A DNA stretch of 64,000 nt, taken from positions 62,001 through 126,000 of the forward strand of contig LRSR01000649.1 of NCBI GenBank assembly GCA_001579985.1, given 5' to 3'. Below the pieces are notes generated by a model, which saw nothing but the letters and a program-made list of their open reading frames with translations, was not told the origin of the DNA and ran no database searches. The translations under genes were made by a program, and so were the position numbers. Each line of letters begins with the position of its first letter. Within the stretch, counting starts at the first letter, position 1. Positions 34,568 to 46,878 of the stretch are shown piece by piece. This stretch comes from Hypsibius dujardini (taxonomy: Eukaryota; Tardigrada; Eutardigrada; Parachela; Hypsibiidae).

Positions 34568-36853
34568 ATGTCCCTTTACGACGGCGTGGACGTGGACGCC
34601 AACGGGAATGAGTCGACCGGGGCGATCAACCCGAGCTCTGCCTCGGCATCCAGCATCAAATTCCTTCAATCGCAACTCCTTCTCAAAAAGGCTGCCCTCC
34701 AGCAATCGAAATTCTCCAGTCAGAAGGCGCCATCTCTCGTCCCCTCCCATGTGGCCCAAAAGGCCAGGCCTTCCACCCTCCCGACCGCTCAGTCGGAGAC
34801 GCCAAGCAAACTGGATTTCCTGCACCATGATCCGATGAATTTGAAGGTAAGACATGGACGACAATTCATCAATCAATTAATGGATCGTTCGATGCGTTGA
34901 TTTTCCAAACACGAAATCTGCAGTTGATTTCTTAACAGAAAAAATCTATTTCTGACTTTTCGAAACACTTTCCGAACTCATTTGGAATTTTTCGAACAAA
35001 ATTTAATGTGTGATAACGCATTGAATTGGTGTATCGTGTATGTCTTGCAGTTTTTTTATCTTCACTGTCTATGCAATTAACCATTTCTTGCTGTTGTGTT
35101 AGAAAATGAGCCAGTTCATCAATCAAGCATTTGTGAGTTAGTGACAAATTATTAATTACTTCGGTTTCAAGAATGGTTGAAGATCCACTGTCTTTTTTAT
35201 CTGTACATGCTTACATGCGTTATAATTTGTTTTTTAATCCATACGTTGTGGAATAAATCTTTTACAGAAAACTGTATTTTCAAGACGATAGCAAAATATG
35301 TAAGACTTATTGGTACCGTATCTGAAATTGCGAGAGTATGTACAAGTGTGATACTGTATGTTTTTTTTAATGTGATTTGTATTTGTTTAAAAATAGCCAC
35401 CCAGGGAAAATTATAAAATGTTTTAAACTATCAACAAACTGTCTGTGTCATATTTTTGTATTCTTTTGAGATTGAAAACGAATACGATCCGTTGTACCCG
35501 AACGAGTACGACCAAGTGAAGGCAGTGCAGAAAGCCGAAGCCGCCGCTCTGGCCGCGGCCACCCGGAACCCTTTCGAAGCGACTTTTTCCAATACGATCG
35601 GTGTGCGGAGTCAACTGTCGCTGCCTGACAAAGACCAACAGGATGATGATGAGGATGCGGATTATGATGCGCCATTGAAGTTGCTCGGTCAAAAACGGGC
35701 CGGTGCGGCATTTCCTCCACCACCGTCGCAAGCCGCGGAGACAGGAAGCAGTGACGGCATTTTCAAGGCTGCCAAAATGATGGCCAAGTTTGGCTATAAA
35801 GCGGGCCAAGGACTGGGGCGGCAGGAGCAGGGAATGTCCACGGCGCTGCAGGTAATTCCTCAAGGCGTCTTCTATTTGTTTGATTAATTGAACAGGGCTT
35901 TTAAGGTGTTGCGAAGCATTGATCTCGCTAATTGAATTCAAAATCGATTCCTAGAAACCGTGTCGAATTTTGTTTTGATTTGCTTTCAAAATATCGAATT
36001 AATTTGGCATCAAGCTTTTTTTGCTACTACTGAAGTCGGAGCTGCGTAGTTTAGTTATGAAGTACTAACGCAATCATCTTGTTTTGATGGAAAAACACTT
36101 GAACAAAAATAATCAAATCCGTTGTTGTTTACATTAATTTAACGATTTAAATCATAAGCCGAACTTCGTGTTTTGATAGACCAAATCGTTTGTTGGTCAC
36201 TAATTCACCCTTGGTCCGAATTTTTGGTTGTCCATTTAAGTTAAAGTTGCATCCGTAGTTCTCAACTTTTGATTTATAATAAACTTGGATGGAAGTGTTA
36301 CAATTTTTCTATAGAAAATGGATTGCAGGATGATCATACGAGTTACAAAATTAAGTGTTATTTTACTGGTTCTTTCACTTAAACTGCATATTTCAAGTTA
36401 ATTATAGGACATCCTTTGAGTGAGCGTCAGTCAATGTGGAAGTTGATTGAGCAAGTCATTATTGTTGGAATCTCTCTTTAAGCGTGACGCCATTTGCCGA
36501 TCTTTATTTTCATTTACATGTCCANAAAACAACCCACTCTTGCTGAACTGCTGAAGAACCAAACGAAAGTGGTCCTCCTTCGGAACATGGTCGGCCCGGG
36601 TGAAGTGGACAACGACCTGGAACCGGAGGTGCGCGAAGAGGCCAAGAAGTACGGCGAAGTGGTGAGCTGTATGGTGTACGAGATGCCTGGCAAACCGGAG
36701 GATGAGGCCATTCGGATTTTCATTGAGTTTGCCAAGATTGAGCAGGCAGTGAAGGCGGTGGTCGATTTCAACGGCCGCTTCTTCGGCGGTCGCGGCGTTA
36801 AGGCCGGCTTCTACAATCCCGACCGGTTTAAAAAGTTCCAGCTGGCAGATTAG
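34568..36853 (+). CDS. RBM17: Splicing factor 45 (RBM17-like)
   Basis: Alternative-splicing factor with a G-patch and a UHM-type RNA-recognition domain. Recognised exons: 34568-34846, 35471-35851 and a last exon from about 36526 to 36853. Exon 1 encodes MSLYDGVDVD and a Ser/Gln-rich linker. Exon 2 has EYDPLYPNEYDQV and the G-patch (MMAKFGYKAGQGLGRQEQGM). The last exon is the UHM domain: KVVLLRNMVGPGEVDNDLEP, IRIFIEFAKIEQAVKAV, and GRFFGGRGVKAGFYN, where UHMs have RxF. An ambiguous base N at 36525 falls where the acceptor AG would be (tccaN). Exon 2 ends in phase 0, but a last exon starting at 36526 needs phase 2. So a small exon lies between 35852 and 36523, or the N hides an assembly error; the short linker usual after the G-patch is also missing. 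Confidence 0.88.
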
Positions 36854-37183
36854 TTCGGAGAACAGGGCTTTTGATTTGCTGTTCTTGCTATTTGTTTCGT
36901 TTTTTACGTTCGCAGACTGGAACTCTCACATGTCTAATTGCGCCTTGATTGAGGAATGACATATCGGATAATAACACTGAATCCATATCGATCACGATGT
37001 CCCTTAAAAGTGCATTCCTTATGCGGTAATTAAAGCGTGATGTGATACGATAACCGCTAATCCCAGTACTAAAATAAGGGATGGATAGTCGTTAGACGAT
37101 CGCTATTCAGTATTCACTACAACCCTGATGTTTCTCACTACATATATGCACAGAGTACTAATGAGCTGGTAAAGGAATCCAAA
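36854..37183. other. Intergenic, nothing recognised
   Basis: 330 bp between RBM17 and the FMO relic. Confidence 0.4.
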
Positions 37184-39411
37184 ATGGCATTAACTTTGGA
37201 TGGAGCACCTCTACCGGTCGTTATTCGGAAAACGGTGGCAGTAACTGGAGCTGGGGTCGCTGGACTATTCGCATTACGTCATTTCACCGACGATCCCAAC
37301 TACCAAGTCGTTGCTTATGAGCAGCAAGTCGAATCGGCGGGATCTGAAATTATCCCGTTGGATGCGAAACGAATCCCGACGCCCCAATCACGTCAGACGA
37401 TTACTGCCGAATGTATCGTGGCATGCAGTGAGGCATTGGCTTAATACTTTAATACTTATCGTCAATCCTGCCCATTCCTATTGTGCTTCATTTAAGAACT
37501 AATGTCCCACGTGGTCTCAACAAATTTCGGAAATACCGCTTCGAGAAGACAGTGGCAAATCGTTCGTCGCACACGAGAGCATACTGCGACATATTCACGA
37601 TTACACGTGCGCGTTTCAGCTCGACCGATTTATTAAGGCATTGGGATATTTGTTTATTGATTATTTATTGATTATTTATTTGTATTTGGGATGTAGTGAT
37701 AGCCTTTCAAAACTTGGGCAATTATTTCATTAAGAAAGGCATCAAAATGACTATTCATTACTATTTACAATTACTATTACTTTATTATTTACTATTTATT
37801 ACTATTTACTATTTATTTAAATTCCTTATCATTTATAAAGTAACGTTGTATTGCAACCGTGTAGTAATACCTCATGTCAACTTTTAATTTTATAAAATTG
37901 CATAAGTTAAAGAGTGAATTGTTAAAATAAATGGAGTGCGCTGATGGAATGTAGGCCCAATGACATCATCTTTTATTAATCACAGTGTTTTATTATAATA
38001 ACATCAAAAGACTTGAAAAACAAATTAGGGTTAATATTGATATACAGTACTGCAAAAAAATTATCAGGTTGCTTAAGTGGAAACAAATGTGACTAAGTAG
38101 TAGTGACAAGCGATTAAATGTTCCAATTTATGTATCTAGTTTCGGCATTTCGTGAATCTCGTAGAACCTAAGAATTCTCTCAGTGGATATACCAATCTTC
38201 AACGTTGGAAGATGTCGGTTGAAGAACTAACGAACGGAACGGTCGAGGACCTCGTGTTTGACGTTGTGATTGTTTGTAACGGGTAAGTGCATAGCTAGCG
38301 CGTGGCGTCCATTTGAGTGACCTTGAAGAGATTGGACCGCTTCGATTTGGGTTGAAAAAAAACCCAAAAACCTCACATACTAACAATTTCGGGACTTTCC
38401 GCGTTTGAAGGATCCATCGGACCAAGTCACACTTACCGCACACTGGATGTGTTTGCCGGCAAGTCGGCTCTCCTCATTAAAGGTAGTTCGTCCGGCAGCG
38501 AAATAACCTGTGAACTTATTCCCGTCGCTAAAAGGTTAGTCTGTTCAGGATGTACGGTACTATCAGCCCATGGAAGAACAATGGATTCAACTTTTTTAAG
38601 CAAGAATGCTTAGGGGGTTGCTCAATCTATCTGTCCTGAGCAGCTTGGGGTAAGGGATGAACTCGCCGCCCGCTATAAAAGAAAGACGAAGAGACGGTTG
38701 ACCAGTAAATGGGAGGCTCGTTCACAGAAGACTGAAAGTAGGCGATTCTACCAGGTGGAACCTTATTTTTGTAAAAACTTCCAACTACTCCCATTTCATC
38801 AAGAAACAAAAACACCAAAAAATAAAAAAGCAAAGACAGAATTTACTACCCGACAAGAAAATAAATTTATATTTCTCAATATGACCAGCGTCTGCTGCCT
38901 CCACGCGACAGACGCGTCTCTGCCAAGAATCGACGGCGGCCCTAATCGTCTCCTGCGTAATACCGTCCCACTCTTTCTTCAATATCTTCTTGCGTTTCTG
39001 GAAATTTGGGACTCTTCAAAGTGCCCTTTTTTTCAAGCCGGACTAGAAATGCAAGCGCGCTACTTGAAAGCCCTCCTCGATGGAAAGGTTGCAGTGCCGT
39101 CGAGCCGTGAGATGCTGGAACATGTACGGGTGGACTATGAAAGTCACCTCAAAAACGGACTACGAAGCCATGAAGCGCATGTGATGCAGCTGAGGGTGTA
39201 TCTCTAACTGCACGAACTGGTGGAGGAGGCAGGCCTTCCCGCGCCCGATTCCGTGCTGGAAAGAATGTACGCCTTTCACGTTCATAAAATTCTCATCTTG
39301 CCGGATGATTACGCAATTTTCGATTTGAGAGAGCTCCGAGTGAGAAAAGTGGTTTCACTCACAGACGACGACTGTCCAACTGAACTTGGTATTGTACCAC
39401 GTATAACGTAA
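37184..39411 (+). pseudogene. Flavin-containing monooxygenase pseudogene
   Basis: Pieces of an FMO in order but broken. 37184 onward: KTVAVTGAGVAGLFALRHF, the FAD-binding GxGxxG loop, then YQVVAYEQ; the expected GGTW that follows is lost. About 37490 (shifted frame): LRTNVPRGLNKF, the family's NLRTNxPRE-type segment. 38212-38290: VEDLVFDVVIVCNG just before a GTAAGT donor (FMO: FDAVMVCNGH). 38415-38535: SHTYRTLDVFAGKSALLI, the NADPH-site region, then ELIPVAKR. 39030-39207 and 39208-39411: C-terminal MQARYLKALLDGKVAVPS and HVHKILIL, separated by a TAA at 39205-39207. Several stops, frameshifts and missing segments; the middle (38540-39020) is not recognisable. Confidence 0.75.
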
Positions 39412-39621
39412 ACTTGGCTTTAAAATGTATTACTAGAGGAGAGGTATGGTGATGAGTTTCCGATGATAGCTGTCAAATGTTAATATATTTTCATGAACTA
39501 GTAATTTTGCGGAAATACTGGTACTGGAGATGTTGGTTTTGCTTTCTGACAAAAATTATCATTACGATTTCCTTTCTGATTTGTTTACTCATCTCGTTTT
39601 GTGACGAACCCGATTCCTACC

Positions 39622-41590
39622 ATGGATTATTTCAACATTACTAGCAAACTGCTCCAGTATAGCTACATCATCAACCATCTGAACAACAGTCCTCGCTACT
39701 CCAATTTGAGCCGACCAGTTGAACCTCATGTATATTATCACAAAAGCGTACTATTCTGGCTCTCCATAGTTCTGAGTGGAAACTTTTTCGGGATACTCGC
39801 CAATTCGGTCATCGCCGTGACGACCCTCACGTACAAACCCATTCGCACCTGTTCCAGTTCTTCATTGATTGCCCACTGCGCCATCCTCGACATCATCCGT
39901 TCGACGTTCGCCTATCCCGGCGCCAGCCTCCTCGGCTACCTCACGCCCTTCTACGGATTCCCCGTGGGTGGATGTAGATATTTCGGGGGTACAGTATGAA
40001 CGAACGCCTAAGACAACAATAAAAAGTTTAATTAACTGATAAAATAAAAACAAGAACATTTTGTTTTGTTTGAACCATTAAATGAACTACAGGGTCCATC
40101 ACGAACATTTAATCAACTTTCAAGGGTCACGGTACAAACCGCGTATACTGGTTTCAGTATTCAAAGTTAACAAGAATGTGCTGGAAAGAGTTCAGGTCAT
40201 GTTGCAAACCAATAAATTATGATCACTTTTGATGGGGAGATTCTGGGGTTCGCCAAATGAAAATCATCCTTTCTGATTATTGTGTAGAATGATTATTAAT
40301 TGAATGGATATGAAGTTTTGCTATCTCACAGGCTGAGAACGCAAAGCCAACCCACCAAGCAAGCAAAGGTAGCGTATCAGTAGAAATAAGAGCTTGCTTC
40401 TTTTGGTCAATGCCGAAAGTGAACGGGAGAGTGGTCGCAAGTCATTCCAAAATTCCATTTCAAAATTTCAAGCCATTCCAAAATGTATATTGGACAACTA
40501 AATGATTGGGCCGCAAATATTTAAAAAAAATGATGATTCTGTCAAGAAGCAAATACACATAGTTTAGTAGAGTCCTTTAATATAGGTATGATATCCCTCA
40601 TCAATTACACCACCAACTGGGCCTATTGTTGTCTGGCTGGACATCGGCTCTGTGCGACAATACTACCTCATCATTACCGTTTTCTAATCCGTACCCGTTC
40701 CCTCATCTCCATCAATCTCCTCCCGTGGATCATCTCTATCATCTTGCTAGCCCTTCCATTTTTTGAAGCAGGCAGTATGGTGAAGTTTGTCTTGACGGCG
40801 CCGTGGAGCTCCTGCCAGGTCGGACCGCTAGACGCCGCGGCAGCCATGGCCATCTTGGGCCTGGGCACCTACTTCCCGTGTGCTCTTTGCGTGGGCTGTT
40901 ATGTGACGATCCTAATTCAGGCCAAGATGACCGCTCTTCGATGTCACTCGATTGGGATTGCGGTTAACCTCATCAACACGGATAATATTTCGAGCAGCCC
41001 ACAGCCGATCCACCAGCGACGCTATGAGATGTGTCGAATGCTTTTCGGTTCGTCCCTGTGGACGTTGGCATCCACCTTGTTTTTGCCGGCGGCCTTATCC
41101 TGGTTTCCAGATCCTTTCTTTGCGGACAATTACCCTGCTCAGATCTTTATGAGGCTCCCGCAATACCTAGCCAGCGCTTTCAATCCGGTATGACTGGATA
41201 ATTTCCGGATTAAAATTACGGATAAAATTAAGACCAGCTACTGTACATAACAATGTACCTGGAGAGAGTGTATCAGGCGGGAGGATGCATTAAGCTAGAA
41301 GACGTCATTTATCCCCGATTATTTGGGAACCATTATAACACAAGATTTATTTACCGTTAAAGGAATCATTCAGTCTTGGATAAATGCGATATATATATTG
41401 TTTTTCTTTATGTCTATTTCAGGTGGTGTTTCTTCTGGTGAGCAATAATTATCGAGCTGGAGTGAAGATAGTAGTGGCTCGCTGTTGTCGGCTGTCCAAC
41501 ACTATGGCCCCCATGGAGAACATACGACTTCGGCGATATTCCGTTAGAACAGACAATCGAATTACTCATCGACCACAAATTGTCCACTGA
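39622..41590 (+). CDS. Rhodopsin-like GPCR A (orphan family)
   Basis: Seven-TM receptor of a local family. Exons 39622-39988, 40586-41187, 41423-41590; phases agree, 378 residues. TM1 carries the class-A Asn (SGNFFGILANSVIAVTTL), followed by KPIRTCSSSSLIAHCAILD in loop 1/TM2. The DRY position reads GHRL (CLAGHRLCATILPHHY). TM5-6 include TYFPCALCVGCYVTILIQ and MCRMLFGSSLW. The TM7 motif is split by the last intron: AFNP joined to VVFLLVSNNYRAGVK. The N-terminus has Asn-X-Ser/Thr sites. The start is the first in-frame ATG. Intron 1 contains an inverted copy of the family-1 TIR element. Ligand unknown. Confidence 0.85.
40090..40535. mobile_element. MITE-like TIR element, family 1, copy 2 (inverted, one end lost)
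   Basis: Starts CAGGGTCCATCACGAACATT just after TA (40088-40089) and matches the reverse complement of copy 1 from its right end inward for about 445 bp. The inner ~200 bp and the other TIR are not recognisable. Lies in intron 1 of GPCR A. Confidence 0.7.
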
Positions 41591-41953
41591 TTTAAACCAC
41601 TGACTGGCGATCATTTTTCATACTTTTTAAATAAAACTTTGTTACCGTAAAGTTATTTTGCATTACCGGGAGCTGAAGGTTCAAAGATACGCTTTTAGCA
41701 GAAAAGTCCTCTCATCCTGTCGGTTGATTTTATCTGTTTAGGTTTTGCTTCGTCGCGGTCTACTGCTAGCAAATCAGTCAAATCAACCAGATTTGATTTG
41801 TATTAACAATTCTAATTCCCCCAATTCTATATGAATTCAGTAGTTCTTACATAATTAATTCAGTTCTCAAAAAAACGATGGTCTCCCGGGCCAGATTTGT
41901 GTGCAGCAGTAACAGGAAGGAATACTGGTCTTTCTTTACAACAACTGCGTTTA
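41591..41953. other. Convergent spacer between GPCR A and the MFS gene
   Basis: Holds both 3' UTRs; nothing else recognised. Confidence 0.4.
41630..41635 (+). terminator. Poly(A) signal AATAAA of GPCR A
   Basis: AATAAA 40 bases after the GPCR A stop. Confidence 0.55.
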
Positions 41954-44900
41954 TCAAACTTTGCGTCTAAGCAAAGTACTCTGCTCAGGAGGTTCTTGCT
42001 CGGACGGCTGGAGTTGCTCAGAGCTCTCCACCAGATCGGCGACAAAGAACTCTGGAAAGCATAGAATATAGTAAGTAAGTAACGAGCTCAAGTATTGACG
42101 TATTGGTTGAGTACTTGACCCCCCCCCTTCGGATTATTGTATGCGTACCCACTCGCCTTGCTCTGTATGGGTTTGAATGGCTGTTTACCTCCGATTATGC
42201 TTTGACGGCGGACATTATCCACGAGGGCCTCATCACTGACTGGCAATGTGGCAGTGTCTACTTTGGGGTTATGGGCTCGCCGGAGCCACGTGTAATGCAG
42301 CACTGCGTAGACAACCCCGCATCCGATGGCGGTGGCTGCAACCATTCGGTAGACCAGTCGTGGTGGAAAGTTGTCGAACAGAGTGCCGGCAATGATCGAG
42401 CCTACTCCTCGCCCTTTGAAAAACAAATGGTACGAGGCTTTATTTAAGTAGTTTAACAATCCTGAATACATTCGTAATGAATCGTATTAGATTATTGTAT
42501 AGAATGAAATATACTGTATGTGCATACAGAAAAAAAGGTATACTGTTATTATAAAATATGAAATATACAAATATGATATGCTTATATGATAAAATACACT
42601 GTATGTGCTTACCTTTACATTTCTAATAGTATTGAATAAAATGAGTTAAAACTACAAATAATTTACAGTTTCGCAAGACCGCCAGGATTTTAATTCGCCA
42701 GGACGCATAATGTATTTCAGTTCGAAACGAAAGCGTGTTACTTATTTTGAAAGAAATTATATTTTGAAATTTTAAGTGTGTTAAATTTGACTTACCCACG
42801 CTGTAGTGCAAGGCCGAGGTCAAACCCTGCAGAGTGGCCACGTACACTGGCGCCACCTTTGAATTGTAGATGGTCGCCACAACCCAGGTTAAGGAGAAGG
42901 TGAAGGCCTCCAGTATCTCCACCGGTAGAATGAGGTAGGGATCGTAAATAAATGAGTACGCCAGAAAGCGCACTCCATATAAAAGGAAAGAAACCATAAA
43001 TATTTTCGTGTGGCCGCAAAGTTTGATGATCCATGTCGAAGCGAACACCACCGGAAGCGCTGACACAGCGGAAACTGTACTGGTCATTCCTAGCAGCCAC
43101 TTTGGTGAGGCCAAGAAGGTTTGCATGTACCAAAACAAATAACTGTGAAAAACAAAACATATTTAGATTCAAATTGAAAGCTCACGTCATTTTTACATAA
43201 TTCGAAAATAAAACGCACTACCAAGCAAACGCGGCGGGTTGAATCGCCGCAAAATATTATTATGTACAAATCATATACATATATATGTATCAGCATAAAT
43301 TATTTTAGCTTTAAAATTTTATAATAAGCCTAGAGAGTTGGAATTAAAGGTGCCTCACTTTTCGAGTATTCCATAGAAGGCACCAATGAGGAACATGACT
43401 GTAACATACGCCGAAATTCTTGGATTTTTTATCAGTATTCCGATATTCGTCCAAATCTTCTTGGCTGGCGGTTTGAGTTGAAAATCCATAAACCACATCA
43501 AAATCGCACCTAGCGTCCAAAGGGCGATGAAAACAATAAATATGGGCGAATAATCCTGCTGACCCTTAGCCGCGCTGGCCACGCCCACTAGATATCCACC
43601 GAAGGGCGGAGAAACAATTCCGCCGAGCACATTAAAAGCCTGGTGGAATCCATAGTCGGCCTGCTCCTTTTTCACCATTTGCACCGCTGCCGAGGTGATG
43701 AGCATCATACCACTAGCTCCCGCCATGGCTCCCAACACCCGGAAAGCCGTGTAAAGGATAAACGTCAGCAAATGGCTGCCCACGACCAGGTCCTTATGGC
43801 AGACGACAGAAACATTCAGTGGTAGCAGTTGACAACTTATCACACACGCTTCGAACGGACAGGTGGAAAAGTGGGAGTCGCCGTTCTTTTCTGGATTCAA
43901 AGCGACGACATTCCAGGGATTTTCCAGGGACCAGGACGTGTCGTTTTTTGTTGGACCTGCAGAGTATTACATCGAAAAACTCTTAATAGACAAGCGTCGG
44001 AATATTTAACCACATCATTTTGTTTTATTACATTGCACTAAAAGATTTTCCGACACTAACCTGCTTCACAGATTCCAAAACTAAATAAAAATTGATTTAA
44101 CTTGGACCCTTAAAATATAGTAGCTGTAAAAGATTTAGCTTTACTGTTCTCACATTTAACTGATGTATAAATTTATTTATCATATAGTTAGCTACCACAG
44201 TATTCTTTGGTTGAGCAAACTTGTTGGCTTAAATAAAAATAATTCAATATTGTATTCTTAGTCATCTAATAAATAACTCAGAAAATTGTATATCTGGATA
44301 CAATGAGGAAAAGTTGAAATATCTATAATTGCAGAGAAAATACGTTTCACTGAAATTGGACTCACTTTTGAGGTTTGGAAGAGTCCAGAAAGATGTTGAA
44401 TTATCAAAAGTTGTCCTGTTGAGGATCATGGAAGATTCTTCGCAACTTTCGTAACACCTTGCCGTGTCGTCCGTGTTGGGATTGAACTGTTGGAATTGTG
44501 ACTGAACTACCAAGCTACATTTGTCGGCTTGCGGGAACTTATAGGTCGGCGGAAGTAGGAGGGTTAGTCCCACCGTTTGATCAGCGACATTTTTCGTGCA
44601 GACGAACCGGAAGGACTGGCCGGTAATGTCATGGGGAGTTTTGATGACGGTTTTGGAGTACTTGGGAATGGTGAAACAGAGCAGTCCGTTGAACACCGCA
44701 CCAAGCATAATGAATGTGATGGCGACCTTCCGCGAGTCGCCGAGTTTGTCCGCAAGGAAACCGGCCAGTGGCTGGCCGAACAATCCAACCACCGGAATCA
44801 GGGCGTAGATTATGCCGCTTTCGGTGAGGGTCAAACCAATAGATAGCATATGGATTACGTAATAAGGAAAGAGGATGTGCCCACCTATAAACAAAATCAC

Positions 44901-45340
44901 CAGTTTGTTAGCAACCCTCTTCTCTCGTAAATCATACAATCTCCAGATGTCTTTTTTAGTTTCAAATAATTTCCAAAAAAGAAATCAAAAATACCCCTTT
45001 AGTGCTGTAATCATATGTACATTTTATTATATTTTTTATGGACCCTTGTATAACCTTACATCCGGAACAAGTGTAGTACTAGTTACAACTGCTATAGATC
45101 ATTCCCAAATTTCATAGTAATTTATCCAACGATATACGACAGTCACGGATTATGGCTGTATAGATGGGGCCATTTATGCATCAAAGGCAATCACTTACCT
45201 GTGCTCATTATAAACAACAGCACTTTGAGGGGTAGTAACTTCCGGTTGACGTGAAGTCGTCGCTTCCATTTATTTAAAAATTCGCTGGTCCCATCAACAA
45301 CTGTAACCACTGCGTTTGCTTCGTTTGATTTGGGCACCAT
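41954..45340 (-). CDS. Major facilitator transporter, MFSD6-like
   Basis: Twelve-TM-type membrane transporter. Minus-strand exons 45340-45199, 44884-44366, 43956-43359, 43142-42796, 42413-42153, 42051-41954; phases agree, 654 residues. VNRKLLPLKVLLFIMSTGGH starts TM1. ADKLGDSRK is the loop 2-3 MFS motif A. A large Cys/Asn-rich loop (about residues 150-250, several NxS/T sites) precedes AFRVLGAMAGASGMMLI, as in MFSD6-type proteins. Exon 5 opens with GRGVGSIIAGTLFD. The last exon encodes an acidic Gln/Glu/Pro-rich tail ending QSTLLRRKV. Without the last splice, exon 5 would read on to a stop at 42088 through a seven-C tract, which looks less like coding sequence. Substrate unknown. Divergent from GPCR B, 1.5 kb away. 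Confidence 0.85.
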
Positions 45341-46878
45341 TCTGGTCTAATACGTCATCGGCGCTGCCCAATGATGGAAAATGGTCACGGATTGAGGATG
45401 TGAACGTGAACATGTGCTATTAACTAACCACACGAGCCAGTGTGGACATTTTTTTCTCTTGGAGACCAGAACTCGCAGGTTCACACTACACACTTTCTTA
45501 TCAAAAGCAAGTCGAAAGTTATGGACACATAATAATGTTGTTGTTCTTTTAAGTTTCTTGACTATGCGGTTTTGGGACTTCTCCACTATTAAGTCGAATT
45601 GATTGGCAAATAAAACGAGAGGCCCGAAAATAGTCCTGTGCTGCCATCTACAGTGAAGTAGGGCTTTACCGTTGGTTTTTTCTTGCGAAATGGTTTATTG
45701 GGAAATGGAATTGATATTTAGTAATAAAAAAGTAGTAGCTTTATAAATTGGTATTTAATATTCTATTCTTCAGTATCACATTTGAAGTGGTCCATTATCG
45801 TACAAATATTTTTTTCCTGATCAGTCGGGGGACCTGGGGGAAAATACCGGTAAGTTGGTAGGATGTACTGTAGTTGTACTGGTACGCTAATTATTTTTAG
45901 CAAATAATTATTTAGTCGGAGTTTCATAATAGCTGTAATAAAAATGAAAATTCTTAGAAACAACAAATACATATTAGTCTACGTACCTAATTCCATGTAA
46001 AAGAATACGGTGCTTGGCGTTTATCAAACCAACACTAGGACAACTCACTTGTCAGCCTAAGGAAAATTTTATTCACAACGGCTGTCATTTCAACATTCAT
46101 CAGATCTTTCTATTATTTGTGATCCTTTCCTTACACATTAAGTCATCGAAAAAAGTGGACAGGCCTTTTGCAGTATTGAGGAGTGTTTGCGCATTTTAGA
46201 GATTGTCAAATTCAGACAGGCTTGATCTTTCGCTGATATCGCCTAGTTGCGTTGCTTTAGTTTGAAATCACTGGCTAATAGGTAACCGTTGATACTTTAA
46301 CTGCCTTCCATAGGACATGATTAGACTGGCGCAGACCTTTTCGTTTAGTTTTCAGGAGAAATTCCGGCTCAATAGTTATTTGGCTATTCAGCCGTGCGAC
46401 TCGACGGTCGAATAGATTTGACCTAATTTTTATTGTATGGAAAGAGAATTAATGACTCCGTCCTGGAAGCCATGTGGTCCTAAAGCACGCATGACTTGCA
46501 GTCTCTCCTTCCAGCATGCACAAATAATTAATTCCGGGTTCATGATTTTTCCTTTTCTCAACTAAAATATAGACACGTGTGGATTGGTCATGATGGGATT
46601 TGGGACACTGCCATATTTGCTTTTAATGATCTCCACATCTCTGATGACGGGGAGAAATCTCCAGTCAGCATAAAACTCCCAATCCACAAGTTGAGGTAAC
46701 CGTCATCGAGGGGATGGTGGAGTGTAGAGTCGCTGAGCACTTTACTCCTCACATCCACCGTATAATATTCATAGAGTCAGCCAAGTGACTCAGCAAATAC
46801 ACCGAGACTCATATTCATTTTTGCATTTATGGACGGCGGGACTTATTGGATTGTCATTGCATCATATCCGAGACTGCG
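45341..46878. other. Intergenic, nothing recognised
   Basis: 1.5 kb between divergent MFS and GPCR B starts. No coding similarity, no clear repeats. Confidence 0.4.
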
